From Clitoria ternatea (lineage: Eukaryota > Streptophyta > Magnoliopsida > Fabales > Fabaceae): a stretch of DNA of 64,000 bases. How positions within the stretch are numbered: position 1 is the first letter of the stretch; each line of letters begins with the position of its first letter. A model generated the notes under the pieces. It worked only from the letters and a program-made list of their open reading frames with translations. It did no database searches and was not told the origin of the DNA. Where the stretch lies: NCBI GenBank assembly GCA_037962975.1, contig CM075669.1, forward strand, positions 113,848,501 through 113,912,500, given 5' to 3'. Positions 22,966-35,346 of this stretch are shown in pieces. The position numbers and the translations under genes were made by a program.

Positions 22966-23514
22966 GGTGTCACTTTACATTGGAAAATAATAGTAAGGGT
23001 GATTCAAGGGCGTCAAGTCAAGGTGAGTGTTGAGTGAGTGTGAGAGTGATCCCGTTGAAGCCATGGAGCGTTAGGGTTTTTAGTGTGAATTGACAAGAGT
23101 GTTTTGAATGAACTGTTTAGTGAAAACCTTTTAAATTGGCTAATTCTTAAGCTGATTTACTTGGGAAGCCTTTTTAAATCAGATTTTCCTTGGCTAATTT
23201 CAAGAATCACTTATTAAATATGTTGTTTTGATAACCAATTTTAATAATTACGATAAGATAAATTAATCATAAAAATTACATGTTACTACATCTATGGTCT
23301 ATAAACAGATTTAAAATTCAATGTAAAAAGCCTAACTTTTCTACTTAGTGTGCTTAGTTTTCTTTACGTACCTAGCTATATTTAAGATTTTGAAAATTTT
23401 CATATTCCTTTACCCACACCAAATATATACCAATATTATAATCGTGTCTGTGTAAGATATCCTGTAGATTAGTTTAAAATTCAGGGATTGATCAAGGTAA
23501 TATTGTGTGTGTAT

Positions 23515-23580
<66 letters not shown>

Positions 23581-23699
23581 TTTGTTGTTAATAAAAACAC
23601 AAGTTTCACAAGGAAAAAGGTATAGTAGGAGTAGAAGGAAACGGAAAATGGAAAAAAGCGCATGGCATGGACAAGAGGTCAATAAGTGAAATGATGAGT
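22966..23699. other. Unassigned DNA with a TA microsatellite
   Basis: No supported gene. A pure TA tract of about 56 bp lies at 23522-23579. It generates overlapping Ile-Tyr ORFs on both strands that are artefacts. The sequence up to 23699 appears to be the target of the foldback element, since the same 12-bp phrase continues on its far side. Confidence 0.5.
23522..23579. repeat. (TA)n microsatellite
   Basis: Uninterrupted alternating TA over nearly 60 bp. Confidence 0.97.
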
Positions 23700-25221
23700 T
23701 TGAGTTTGGGGGTTTTTGGCCACTGTGGGGTTATTTTTTAAAAATATTATTATTTTAGGGTCATTTTGAAACTATTTATTTGTCTGAGGTAGAAAGTGTC
23801 ATATCAATTTTTTCATTACGTAGTTTTAAAATATGTTACATGTATTTCGTAATTACAAAAAACGTAATGCAGTATTTCGTATCTTGACAAAACGTAAAAG
23901 TATGGTTACATATGATGAAGAGATGTAATGACAATGATATTACGCATTTCGGAAAGGCGTAAAGTCAGTTGCCATGTTCTTGCCTCGTGTAATTATTCAG
24001 CACAAAAGGTTCAAAATATAAGTGCTTTATCATTTGTCTTGTATAAATAAGAAAATTCCTTTCCTTGCCCTCTTACCTGTGTAGTAACATGTCTAGTAGG
24101 GCTATGGTTTTAATTTTCTTTTGGTCAACAGGGCTATGGTTTTAATTAAAACTTAATATGATTTTGAATATAAATGGAAAGAATTTCAGATGATATATGT
24201 TGAAATTGAAATTTTAAATTTTTTTTAGTCTATTAATTTTTTATGAATTTTTTTTGTTATTAATTTAACAATTTTAAAATTTGAAATTTTTCATCGAAAC
24301 ATTATAAGTTATTTATCTTGTATAAATATGAAATTTCTTTCCTTACCCTCTTACCCGTGTAGTACTGTGCCAAAGACAACTATAGAATAGTCTTGCCTGT
24401 TCGCAGAACCTTCCCAATTGTGAATGCCACCGTATGAATATTATAGTTCGCAAATGTAGTACTAACTTACATTGAAAATACCATGTTATTGTGACTAAAG
24501 CAAGTGGTGAACTTCGAGCTTTTTTATGAAAAAAAATTTGACAAGATTATCGTTAAATGATTAGCAAAATCTCATATGTTGTAAAGAGTTTTTTCTTTTA
24601 TGATTTATATACTTTAAAAAAAAGAACAGTAGAAAAACATCCTAAAGTAAATTACCTTCAAATTCAAACGATACATCATACATGTATCATTAAAAAATTT
24701 AAATTTTTTAATGTTTTTCTCGACCCATTTTTTTCCCTTCACTTATCATGTTTGGATGAAAAATTTTAAAGTTTAAAATTGTTAAATTAATATTAAAAAA
24801 ATATTCATAAAAAAATTTAACAGACCAAAAAAAAGTAAAATTAAAATTCAACATATGTCATTTGAAATTCTTTCCATTTATATTCAAAATCATTAAGTTA
24901 AAATTCAAAATCATATTAAGTTTTAATTAAAACAATAGCCCTATTAACCAAAAAAAATTAAAACCTGTAGACATGTCATTACACAGATAAGAGGCTAAGG
25001 AAAGAAATTTTCTTATTTATACAAGTAAAATGATAAAGCACTTATATTTTAAACCTTTAGAGCTAAATAGTTACACGAGGCAAGAACATGGCAGCTGACT
25101 GTACACCTCTCCGAAATGTGTAATACCTGTGAACACCTATTTCAGTCCGGTCGATCCACAAGTGAAAAGGCTTCTAAAAAAAAATTTAAAAAAAAATTTA
25201 AAAAAAAATAATAAAAAACTG

Positions 25222-26720
25222 ACTCGGAAATGATCATTTCTGAGTAAGATGACTGGGAATGATCATTTCCGAGTGAGACATAGCCGGGTGCTATTCCAAG
25301 TGGGCTTCAAGAAATTTCAAAAAAACGAAGGAAAGGCTTCAAAGAAAAGACTCGGGGAAGGACATTCCGAGCGAAATGGGACTGTTATGAGTGAGTATCC
25401 CTCAATTGGAGGTGAATCCGAGAGGAAGCTCCCCGACTGCAACTAATCCGAGTGAAGGATTGCTGATTGAAGCGAATTAGGTTGGGGAACAACTGCTTCT
25501 TCTGGACAAAATTGCCTCCGAATGGAAGACTCCCGAGTGAATTGATTCCGAGTGGAAGAAACTCTGAACCTCAGAAGAACAATTGTCAGGCAAGGCATTT
25601 TCGAGTAGTGTGCCTCTTCAAACAAAGAAAGATCCGACCCGGAATGAATCACTTTCGGCCAGATTCTCAAGTTTTACACTAAGCCTAAGTGAAGATTCCA
25701 AGGAAAGCACATCCGAGTGAGTTGAGGCAGAGAGCTGTATTTTCGAACAAAGCAAGGCTCAGACCTGGGAAGATTTCTATCGGTCAGATTCTCAAAACCC
25801 AAATTCTGATTAAAAAGAAGGCCGGCTCCGAGTAAATATATCCGGGTGGCTAGATTCTCAAGTTCCAAGTCCTGAGTAAGAAGAGAGTCGGTTTCCGATT
25901 TATTGCACCCGAAGGATTAAAGCTGAGTTCCGAATTCTGATTGAAAAAAGACCGACTCTGAGTGAATAAATCTGAAGAGTTGATTGATGATTGAAGCTGT
26001 TCCGAGTGAAAACAAGGCCGACTCCGAATAAATCTGAAGGGTTGATTGTCAATCCAAATTCTGATTGAAAAGAAAGCCGGATTCCTATTAAATTACTCCT
26101 GAATAAACACATCCGGGTGGGAAGCATTGTTGAAGCTGAGTTCCGAATTCTAAGTGGGGAATAAGGCCGGTTTCCGAGTGAATGCATCCAAAGGATGGAT
26201 GACGAGTGAAACCATCCTGATTGGAAAGTAAGGACGAGTAAATGCATCCGAACTGTTGATTGCCGAGTGAAACCATTTCTGATTGAAAAGTAAGTAAATA
26301 CGTCCAAATGGTCAGATTTTCTCAATGTTCCATTCTGATTGAAGAAACAAGGACGACTCCCGATTGTACAAACGAATGGAATGATTGACGACTGAAGGCA
26401 ATTCCGGATTTCCGAATGAATGTGTCCGAGTGGAGTGAAGGAAGGGTCATTCTCGACTGAATGACTCCCAAGCAAATCCGAACAAGTTTCTCCAAGTGAT
26501 TCAATTCCAGAGACATAGCCGAGTGAAAATTTTAGGAAATTCCGATTGGATCATTTGAACTTGTTCCGAGTCATTCTTCAATCAGTGCCGATTGAATCGT
26601 TTGAACTTGTTCCGAGTCACTCTTCAGCTAGTTCCGAGCCACCCTTTAGGCGGTTCCAAGCCACCCTTCAGTCAGTTCCGAGTCACCCTTCAGTCAGTTC
26701 TGAGTCACTTTTCACTCGGT
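25222..26720. repeat. Dispersed TCCGAGTGA motif repeats in the U3 of G
   Basis: TCCGAGTGA, TTCCGATTGA and close variants recur every few tens of bases over 1.5 kb. They begin with two copies of the palindrome GAAATGATCATTTC flanked by CTCGG and CGAGT. The same motif recurs at 57898-58010 in element H. Confidence 0.8.
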
Positions 26721-27230
26721 TCCGATTGAGTGTTCCAATCAGAATTGCTTTGCTCATCTAACTCCTCACAGCAACCCAACACCGACCAGCAAAGCAACAC
26801 CGAGCAAAGCTTTCACTCGGTCATTTGTGAATGAACAACACCTTTTCCTCTCGGATTGATTCCCACTATGGGTGGATACCGGCTGAGGCGCTAAATCCGA
26901 GTCAGAAGGAGAAAATCGACTCCATATTTCCACCGATTGCCCATGCTGACTTGGATTCCCACTGTCCAAGTGGATCCTTGAATTATGGGGGGCGGCCGGC
27001 AACAAGACAAAGGAAGAAATAATAAAGAATTCCCACCAGCCGCCGTTCCCTATGGTTGTTAAGGTCCAGGCTGTTTCCTCAAAACACCATCCAAGTTGAT
27101 TTGCTAATTTTATGGGGCGGCTGATAACAAACAAAAATTAAAATAATAAGTTATTCATCAGCTGTTGTTCCCATCATTGGTGGCCAGGCTGTCTCTGGGC
27201 TATTCAAGCAATCAGCACACCTGGGACTTC

Positions 27231-27238
27231 TATAAATG
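27231..27238 (+). promoter_or_regulatory. TATA box of LTR G
   Basis: TATAAATG after a GC-richer stretch and before the ACACCGTCC array. It is the only good TATA candidate in G. Confidence 0.55.
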
Positions 27239-27334
27239 CCCCAACAAAAGAGAAGAAGAGGGATTCTGGAAGCCTTCATTAGAGAGAATCCAGAAGCTTT
27301 TTCTTTAAAAGAAAAAAAATAGTCTTAAAAGCTC

Positions 27335-28215
27335 ACACCTACGCTGTCCGTCTTCTCTCCTCTAAAATCCACCATACAGCTCCCTAAGACCCACACTGTC
27401 CGTCCCTCTCCACACCGTCCTCATCCTTCCCTATCCACACCGTCCTCACTCTCCCCTCACCAAAATCGTCCCTCCTTCCCTCACCCACACCGTCCTTTCC
27501 TCTCCGTACAGCCCTTCACTCTCTCCTCACCCACACAGTCCTTTCCTCCCCACACCGTCCTCATCCTTCCCTCTCAACACCATTCTCCTTTTCCCACACC
27601 GTTCTCACTCTCTCCTAACCCACACTGTCCGTCCTCTACCTCTCAAACACCGACCCTCTCCTCCCAAAAACCACGCTGTTACTCTCCTTCTCCACACTGT
27701 TCTCCTCTCTCCCAGTACCGTCCCTCTCCTAAACACCACACCGACCAGCTCCCTCAAATCCTCACCATACCGTCCTTCTTCTAAATCCATACCATCCCTC
27801 TCCCTTCAGCTCACACCGACTGCTCCTTAAACTCACACCGCCCAGTCCCTCTCTCCTCACCAACACCGTACAGCCCCTCACTCTCTCCTCACCAACACCG
27901 TCCCCCTCAAATCCTCCAACATCGTCCCTCTCCTTAAAACACACCGTCCATACCGTCCTCCTCCTCCAACACCGTCCCTCTCCTCCTAGACTCAACACCG
28001 TCCAACGTCCCTTCATAACACCATTCAGTCCTTCTTCCCTTCAACTCACACCGTACAACCCCCTTAAATCCTCCAACACCGTCCCAATCCATACCGTCCA
28101 GCCCCCTTAAATCCTCAACCACACCGTCCCTCTCCTCTTAAATCCACCACCGTCCAGCTCCTTAAATCCCCAACACCGTTCAACTCTCCGGCGTCCAACT
28201 CTCTCTCACCACACC
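27335..28215. repeat. ACACCGTCC-rich degenerate tandem array
   Basis: Pyrimidine-rich plus strand with dozens of copies of (C)ACACCGTCC separated by variable CCTCTCC or CTTAAATCCTC spacers. It occupies the presumed transcribed leader of LTR G. The minus strand reads as several repetitive Gly/Arg-rich ORFs that I regard as artefacts. Confidence 0.9.
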
Positions 28216-28980
28216 GGTCTCACTCTGCTCCTCATTTTCAGTACTTGTTATTATTTATTTTTCCATCAAATTAAATAACTGTCATTTGATGGATCCATTC
28301 CCTTTTCAATTATTAATTAATTTCTGATAATTGAATTAATCCCCATCTTTTTTTTATTTTTATTTATTTATTTATTTCCTTACCTTTTTTTAATTGTTCT
28401 GTTTTTATCACTTCCATGAAAATCAATTTAGACGTGACGTCTTGTTGATTTCCCCCTATTTCTGTAAATAATAATACAAAGGAAGAAATAAAACATTTTT
28501 ATAAGGCTATTTATGTTGCGTGTTTTTAATCTTGGTACTGCTTTGACAGGCGATGTAGGGTGCTAACACCTTCCCTACTCGTAACCGACTCCCGAACTTG
28601 AATCTCATTTTTTTAACCAGTGCTTTATTGAACTTAGTTTTTCCAATGTTTTCCCTATGGACAAAAACATTGGTGGCGACTCCCTGTTTGTTTTATCTCA
28701 AAGGGTTGGCCACGCCGCCGCGATTCCGGTCGCGACAATACCACTGCTATTACGTGTCTTCATCATAAGTAACCATGCTTTTACATTTTGTGAAGATACA
28801 AAATATTGCATTACGTCTTTTGTAATTATATGAAATACATGTAACGTATTTTGAAATTACGTAATGAAAAAATTGATATGACACTTTCTACGTCGGACAA
28901 ATAAATAATTTTAAAACAACTCTAAAATAATAATATTTTTTAAAAATAACCCCAAAATGGTCAAAAACTTGAGTTTGGGG

Positions 28981-29837
28981 TTGGATGTTTTTCCATGTTT
29001 GAACCATTATACTCTTAGAATCCAAAACTACTACCTAAAACAATGGAAGCAGACAAATTTGGTGACACGCATAAAAGCATTGTTCTCGTTTTAAGGTCGT
29101 GGACGGCGATGAAGCGTGTTCTTATCTATGAGAAAATTAAGGGGGCATGATGGTGCATCATGACGATATGTATGCATGTCTCTTGGGCTAGTGTAATACG
29201 TGTCCTCATACTTCTTGTCATTTCACACTCACACACGACACACACCTACAGAGGTTTCCTAAATAATAGTATAGGATAGAAAATTTGAATAGTCTTATAT
29301 TTCAAAATATCGGGACGTCGACTATTTCTTTATATATTAAATATTGAATTTCTTTTATACCCCTAATTATTTTAAATTTTTTAAATTGATATAAAAATTT
29401 ACTTCAATAAGTTATTGTTCTAATTATTTAATATCAGGGATACATTAAAAATACGTCAATTAAAATAAATATTTTTTATTGTCATGATGATTTAATCAAT
29501 TTTATTTTATATTATGAAACAAATATTATATATATTTATTTAATCTTGATAAAAAAAATTAATTAAGTACAATACAAGTATAGATTGATTGTTTAAGCGT
29601 AATATTTGGTGTGTTTGAATCTTTCGTATATCTAACTTAAATTTTAGATAAACTAATATAGAGATATAAGTGATTTTGTTATATTAAATAAATAAAGATA
29701 ATTAATAATAGATAAGTGACATGAGATAAATAAATGTGTTCACACAAAGAGTAGTAAGCACAAAACCCTAGGAAAATCCTTCTAGGAATTAGGTTTATTA
29801 ATCTCTATAATGTGTTACTTGATTACAATAGGTGAAT
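28981..29837. other. Unassigned DNA between the foldback element and CACTA K
   Basis: No supported gene. The first part continues the foldback target. From about 29280 it is AT-rich. The last bases form the left flank of K, whose target AAT (29838-29840) is duplicated at 57630-57632. Confidence 0.5.
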
Positions 29838-29865
29838 AATCCCTGGTGCAAAAAGTGGATGTAAC

Positions 29866-30246
29866 AACTGGATATAATCACGGGTTAGAGGGGATCAGTG
29901 ATAAAATAATGCGCGGTGGCATTTTTGAAATTATAAAGTAACTATATTCACGGTTATTCACCACCCGTGATTGTAGGTTCAAGGGTAACTATATATCCAC
30001 GGTTAACACTACAACCGTGATTGTATACTTAAATATATAATCACGGTTGTATTTCCAACCGTGGATATATAATTCAGGGTTTAGGGTTTATTTGTTGACG
30101 ACTATATATCCACGGTTAACACCACAACCATGGTTATATATTATGGATACGATCACGGTTGTGATGTTAACCGTGGATATAAAGTTTATATTTAACCAGG
30201 GGTATTGAAGTAACCATGGATATAGAGTTAATATAGTCACGGTTAT
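29866..30246. repeat. 5' subterminal repeats of CACTA K
   Basis: Many copies, in both orientations, of ATAATCACGGTTGT and its variant ATATCCACGGTTAACA, often as facing pairs. In En/Spm such short subterminal repeats bind the TNPA protein and mark the ends for excision. Confidence 0.88.
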
Positions 30247-32093
30247 AAGGGGATATGTAATTATATATGTTTTTTGAAACTTTAAAAGCCACGCCTGATA
30301 GGCTTTTTTCACTTTCTCCTTCTTCTTTCGCGCTAGTTGTCGTCTTCTTCTTGTGCTCGTCCTCCTCTTTGCCTCAAGTTGTTGTTGTTTGCTTGCTTTT
30401 TCCTTCTTCTGCGTTGCCCTCATACTTTTCTTCGTTCACTTGCTCCTTCCTTCTTCTGCGTTGTCGTCATTATCTTTGCAGCATTGTCTTGTAAGTGCTC
30501 CCTGATGCTTATGCTATATCACTGTTTATGGAAGCTTGTCTATGTGTGTGTGTGTTTTCACTTGGCTTGTCAAAGCTTGTCTCTGTGTGTGTGTGTGTTT
30601 TTTTTACTTGGCTTATCGAAGCTTGTCTGTATGTGTTTGTGTGTGTTTTTAACTGTCTTTGTTTATTTGTTCAGCAACCAGTTCAGTATTTTATTTAGTA
30701 TAGTTAGGTACTTGTTGTTTATTTCGTATGGTTATGTACTAGAAATGCCTAAGATACTAGTTTGTTGAACTGTATGGAGTTGTTAGAAAAGATATATAGG
30801 TTGTGTTTCGAAGGTTACTTGCATAAACTAGGTAAGATAATCTGAACCAAGAAGTGAAAGAAATATGAGGTTATGAAATCAAGAAGGAAAAGTTGCTGTC
30901 GTCGACAAAGATAGTAGGGGTGGGATGGTTTAAATGAGGTAGAGGCATAGTGGTTTAATAGGAAAAGTATGCTTAAGGAAGAGAGAATGAGAATTTTTTT
31001 TTACAAAGACTAAAAACATATTATCAAATACAAAAAACATAGTCATTAGGACATATCCCATAATATTAAATAAAAGTCGAACTAGAACAACAATTTATTT
31101 TAAGGACCGAAATCAAAAGAAATCATATTTACAAACACTAAAAACTTATTCAAATCTATAAAATAGACAAGTGCTTATAAAAAGGGATAAGTAGAAAGTG
31201 CTCCCTTGCTTTAAGATTTCCAAAATTTAGGTACAAAAGAGTAATTCAACATCGAAGAATTACAACAAAACCATGATACTATATACTTTAACCTTTGAAA
31301 TTCACTTGGCTAAACCCATCAACGCTTACTCCTGTGGCTAGAACTAACAAAACTTCATTATGAAAACTCTTATAATCTAACACCATAATCCATAATCCAC
31401 AATCCAATCCAACACCATACTCATACTTCAAAATAACATAAATTAAAAAGATTATACTAATTTGGGAGAAAAGTTGACTAAATTATTATCCATTTTAAAG
31501 TATTATTTTTAATCAAAATTTACATTAACTATACAATATATAATGTTATTTCTGTTGTTATTGGTTGCTCTCACATAATGTTATTTTTGTTGTTGTTGTA
31601 TGTGTGTGGTTGTCAATCTTGCAAACTCGTAGGGTCATACTAGTTAACTAGTATGAAAGTTGTTGTGCATGAGTGAACCATAGTTCCCCGTTTGAGATTC
31701 GACATAAATGATCATTAAATTAATTAATTTCTTCATTTGTGTTGAATCTTGAATTGTCCATTTGGATAGTTTGAGATGAACAATTGTTTTTTATACCTCA
31801 TTAGTATGTACAAGTTAGGAGTTATTTTAAAATTTGATAAAGTTTCAGTAACTTGCATTTTATGTTGTTCTCTGGGTGTATATTTGGTTGTGGTTGAATT
31901 TGATTTGACCGCTTTCATTTTGTGTACTTAGAGACCAATGCGAAATGCTATCGAAATTTGATCAAATTTTAAAATAACTCCTAACCTGTATATATCAATG
32001 ATGTATAAAAACAATTATCATCCTGAATGGGTATAGGACCACCACCTTTGTAAAAAAAATGAGATTGATCATAACACATTGTAAACAGTTGGT
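30247..32093 (+). other. Leader region of CACTA K upstream of TNPD
   Basis: No supported gene. A pyrimidine-rich stretch at 30290-30490 is followed by three tandem copies of a roughly 50-60 bp unit with GAAGCTTGTCT and TG runs (30527-30655). The rest is AT-rich. An inverted repeat lies just before the transposase ATG (separate entry). The pyrimidine-rich ORFs here have no domain. Confidence 0.5.
31777..32030. repeat. Inverted repeat just upstream of TNPD
   Basis: The left arm, about 31777-31850, contains TTAGGAGTTATTTTAAAATT. It is largely the inverse of the right arm at about 31952-32030. The spacer is about 100 bp. The right arm ends about 65 bp before the ATG at 32094, so a transcript could fold here. 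Confidence 0.7.
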
Positions 32094-35000
32094 ATGGATC
32101 AAAGTTGGATAACTGCATCACGCATAAGTCTAGAGTACGAGGGTGGAGTTGAATCATTTATAGAATTTGTAGCGAGGAATGCTGAGGAGGTGAATGGAAG
32201 GTATTTTTGCGCTTGTGTGAAATGCTTGAACCCGCGTCGGCTAGACTTGGAAGAGGTGCGAGAACATCTACTATGTGATGGTTTTCTGCGTAGTTATACG
32301 TGTTGGATATGGCACAGTGAAGATGTGGTGGTGCCAAGTACCAGCTCTCAAACTGAAAATCGAAGCTTGATGCATGACACCGATGTTGACATGGATGACT
32401 GACTTAAGGATATGATCCGTGATGTGGGGGTTGAAGGTTTTAAGAAAGCTCATGTATATATGACTCTGTGTGAGGATTCTGAGTAGCCGTTGTATCCAAA
32501 CTACGTCGATCTCACGAGGTTATCAACAGTTTTGTGATTGTTTAATTTGAAGGCCATAAACAGGTGGATGGATAAAAGTTTCACTGACTTACTGAAGTTG
32601 TTGAAAGAAATGCTCCAACCTGGAAACACCTTGCCGAATCGCAATTATGAGGCCAAAAAGGTATTGTGTCCTATGGGTTTAGAGTATGAGAAAATACATG
32701 TATGCCTAAATGATTGTGTATTATTCCGGGGTGAGTATAAAATGCTGCATCGATATCCTATATGTGGGGTGTCACGGTATAAGAAGAAAAAGGCAGATTC
32801 TGATGAGGTCTGTACTAAAGGGTCTCCTGCAAAGGTGTTGTGGTATCTGCCCATAGTTCCAATACTAAAGCATCTGTTTGCCAATGTAGATGATGCAAAA
32901 CTTATGAGATGGCATGCTGATGAAAGGGTTGTTGACGGACTACTTAGGCATCCGGCCGATGGATCGCAGTGGAAGAAAATGGATACGATTTATCCGGATT
33001 TTGCTCATGAACCAAGAAATGTTAGGCTTGCACTAGCCACAGACGGCATGAACCCCTTTGGGAACCTAAGCACAAACCATAGTTCGTGGCCTGTTTTGTT
33101 GTTTGTTTACAACTTGTCGCCATGGCTGTGCATGAAGCGGAAATGTCATGTAATCAATGATGATTTCTGGTCCACGACAACCGGGGAACGATATTCATGT
33201 ATATTTAACTCCATTAGTTGAAGACCTCAAAATGTTGTGGGAAGACGGGGTTGATGTGTTTGACGGGTTTACGGGGCAATCATTCAAATTGTGTGCCATG
33301 CTATTTTGCACGGTCAATGACTTTCCAGCGTATGGTAACTTATCCGGGTATAGCGTGAAGGGTCATAAAGCTTATCCTGTATGTGAGGAGGGAACTAGTT
33401 CTGTGCGGCTGCACCATGGTAGGAAAAATGTTTATCTTCGACATTGAAGGTTTCTTAAAGCGAATCATCCGTTTCAGAGGTTGAAGAAGTCGTTCAACGG
33501 TGCCCAAGATTTTGAAATGGCTCCTCTACCACTGTCTGGTCGCAAGACATATAAAAAGGTGAAAGACGTCAACGTGGTACTTGGTAAGTGTGAAAAATAA
33601 TCCCCAACACAAAACAACTGGAAGAAAAGTCAGTGTTTTTTGACTTGCCATATTGGAGGGAGCTTGATGTAAGACACTGCATTGATGTAATGCATGTGGA
33701 GAAAAATGTGTGTGACAGTTTGGTTGGTACACTTTTAAACATACCCGGGAAGACTAAGGATGGCGTAAATTCGCGTATGGACTTAGAGCAGATGGGTATA
33801 CGTCAGGAGTTGCATCCACAATCAAAGGGCAAATGAACATATTTGATCCCAGCATGTCATACATTGTCCAGAAAAGAAAAGATAAGTCTGTGTGAATCGT
33901 TATGTAGTATGAAATTTCCGTCTGGTTATGGTTCAAACATCAACACATGTGTTTCCATGAAAGATTTGAAGTTAGTTAGGTTGAAGTCTCACGATTGTCA
34001 TATGTTGATGCAACAGTTTTTGCCTATTGCCATTCGTGACATTCTTCCTAAAAATATGAGAAATGTCATAACAAGGCTGTGTATGTTTTTCAATGCCATA
34101 TGTTGCAAAGTAATCGTGGCTGATGAATTGGATGTGTTGGAACAGGAAGCATCACTTATACTATGTCAGCTTAAAATGCATTTCCCGCCCTCTTTTTTTG
34201 ACATAATGGTCCATTTAATCATCCATTTGGTGAGAGAGGTCTGTTTGTGTGGTCTAGTGTTCTTGCGGTGGATGTATCTCGTTGAGCGATATATGAAGAT
34301 ATTGAAAGGGTATATGAAGAATCAACATCGTCCCGAAGCTTCAATTATGGAAAGATATATTATAGAGGAAGCAATTGAGTTTTGCACTGAATACATGTCA
34401 CATGCTGCAAGCATTGGTATTCCAAAGACTCATCATGATGGGCGATTGGATGGGAAAGGTACGATTGGAAAAAAAATGAAGAGCATGCCACGTGATGATG
34501 TCCTTCAAGCATACTTGTATATTTTGAACAAGACGGATGACGTGCAACTGTATCTAATCACTCACAAGGAGCTAGTTAAGAGAACCAACCCTAAAATGAC
34601 TGAAAAGTTGGTGTTGAATGAACACAACAAGACATTCATGCAGTGGTTCCAAAAGACCATTCTGAAAGATATATCTGTATCCTCGACATTACATCGACTA
34701 GCACAGGGCCTAAACTTTGATGTCTTCACCTTTTGTGGGTATGACATAAACAGCTATTCATTTTATACAACGACACTGGATGAGAAGAGTACAAATCAAA
34801 ATAGTGGAGTTATGGTTGTGGCTCAGTCAATGCATTTCTTAACTTCAAAGGACAACAACCCTGTCATTGCCGACCAGTGTTACTTTGGTGTGATTGAAGA
34901 TATATGGGAAGTCGATTACGGTCCTTTCACCGTTCTCGTGTTTAAATGCAAATGGGTTGACAATAAGGAGGAACCATTCATTATGGCAACGCAAGTGCAG

Positions 35001-35213
35001 CAAGTTTTTTATGTTACTGACCCAGCTGACAAAACGTGGTCAATTGTTATCCAAGGTAGACACAACATTGGAGACCCCAACCTTAATGTTATGGAAATTT
35101 CATCCGCCACAACACGTATTCCGTCATCTGTCATGGAACATGACATAGATGATGTAGTTGCTAGTCGTCATGACCACCATGAAGGCTTGTGGGAAAATAT
35201 ACCATCTTCATAG
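32094..35213 (+). pseudogene. TNPD-type transposase of CACTA K, broken
   Basis: The N-terminal transposase-associated domain starts at ATG 32094 (MDQSWITASRISLEYEGGVE, then CPC-like CACVKCLNPRR) and stops at 32400. Further stops occur near 32484 and 32533. The transposase_21 core follows: GLEYEKIHVCLNDCVLFRGE, MRWHADER, HEPRNVRLALATDGMNPFG and, after a frameshift near 33150, GPRQPGNDIHVYL. More breaks near 33446 and 33600 precede FFDLPYWRELDVRHCIDVMHVEKN. After a stop at about 33833 an open 456-codon stretch (from about 33843) carries the DUF4218-type block (MKDLKLVRLKSHDCH) and the DUF4216-type block (WVDNKEEPFIMATQVQQVFYV). This is the usual domain order for a plant CACTA TNPD of about 1000 residues. 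It would bind and cut the ends; at least six disruptions make it non-functional. Confidence 0.92.
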
Positions 35214-35346
35214 GGTATGCATGATTGTATTGAATGTTATTTTAATGAATCATTGTATTAAATGTTATAGTAATTATTCATTGTGTTAATCATGTTACAA
35301 GTACTATGTATTGACATTTTGTTTTTCCTTGTTTGGACAGATACTC

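Larger units (their letters stand above)
25128..28737 (+). mobile_element. Solo LTR G, about 3.6 kb, TSD ATACC
   Basis: Begins TGTGAACACC and ends GGTCGCGACA, flanked by ATACC at 25123-25127 and 28738-28742. The end region (GTGTTAGCACC-like phrase, TTGGTGGCGACTCC, CGCGATTCCGGTCGCGACA) resembles Tat/Ogre-type LTR ends. A TATA box, TATAAATG, lies at 27231-27238. The U3 is full of TCCGAGTGA-type repeats (25222 to about 26720). The region after the TATA box is an ACACCGTCC-rich array (27335-28215). No coding domain. Short ORFs inside both arrays come from the repeats. Confidence 0.82.
23712..28968. mobile_element. Foldback (long-TIR) DNA element with solo LTR G inserted
   Basis: The left arm, 23712 to about 24300, is the inverse of two right-hand pieces, 28743-28968 and about 24760-25127, which are contiguous once LTR G is removed. 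The outer ends read GTTTTTGGCCAC and, inverted, GTTTTTGACCAT. A 12-bp direct repeat TTGAGTTTGGGG flanks the pair at 23700-23711 and 28969-28980. Without G the element is about 1.64 kb with arms near 0.6 kb and a loop of about 0.45 kb. Part of the arm sequence (TTGTATAAATA...CTTTCCTT...CCCTCTTACC) recurs in the loop at about 24318-24360. There is no transposase. Long TIRs with a 9-12 bp duplication suggest a Mutator-like non-autonomous element, but this is inference. Confidence 0.75.

Noticed and set aside
23410..23689. Overlapping ORFs on both strands rich in Ile-Tyr
   Set aside because: They are translations of the TA microsatellite at 23522-23579 and have no other content.
25243..26761. Several ORFs up to 191 codons in the U3 of LTR G
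   Set aside because: They arise from the TCCGAGTGA repeat field, which has few stops; no protein family is recognisable.
27605..28122. Three minus-strand ORFs rich in Gly, Arg and Val
   Set aside because: Products of the ACACCGTCC array in LTR G; repetitive and different in each frame.
30267..30768. Plus-strand ORFs of 67-143 codons near the 5' end of CACTA K
   Set aside because: Pyrimidine-rich and TG-repeat sequence giving Ser/Leu/Cys/Val-rich peptides without a domain; more likely leader sequence.
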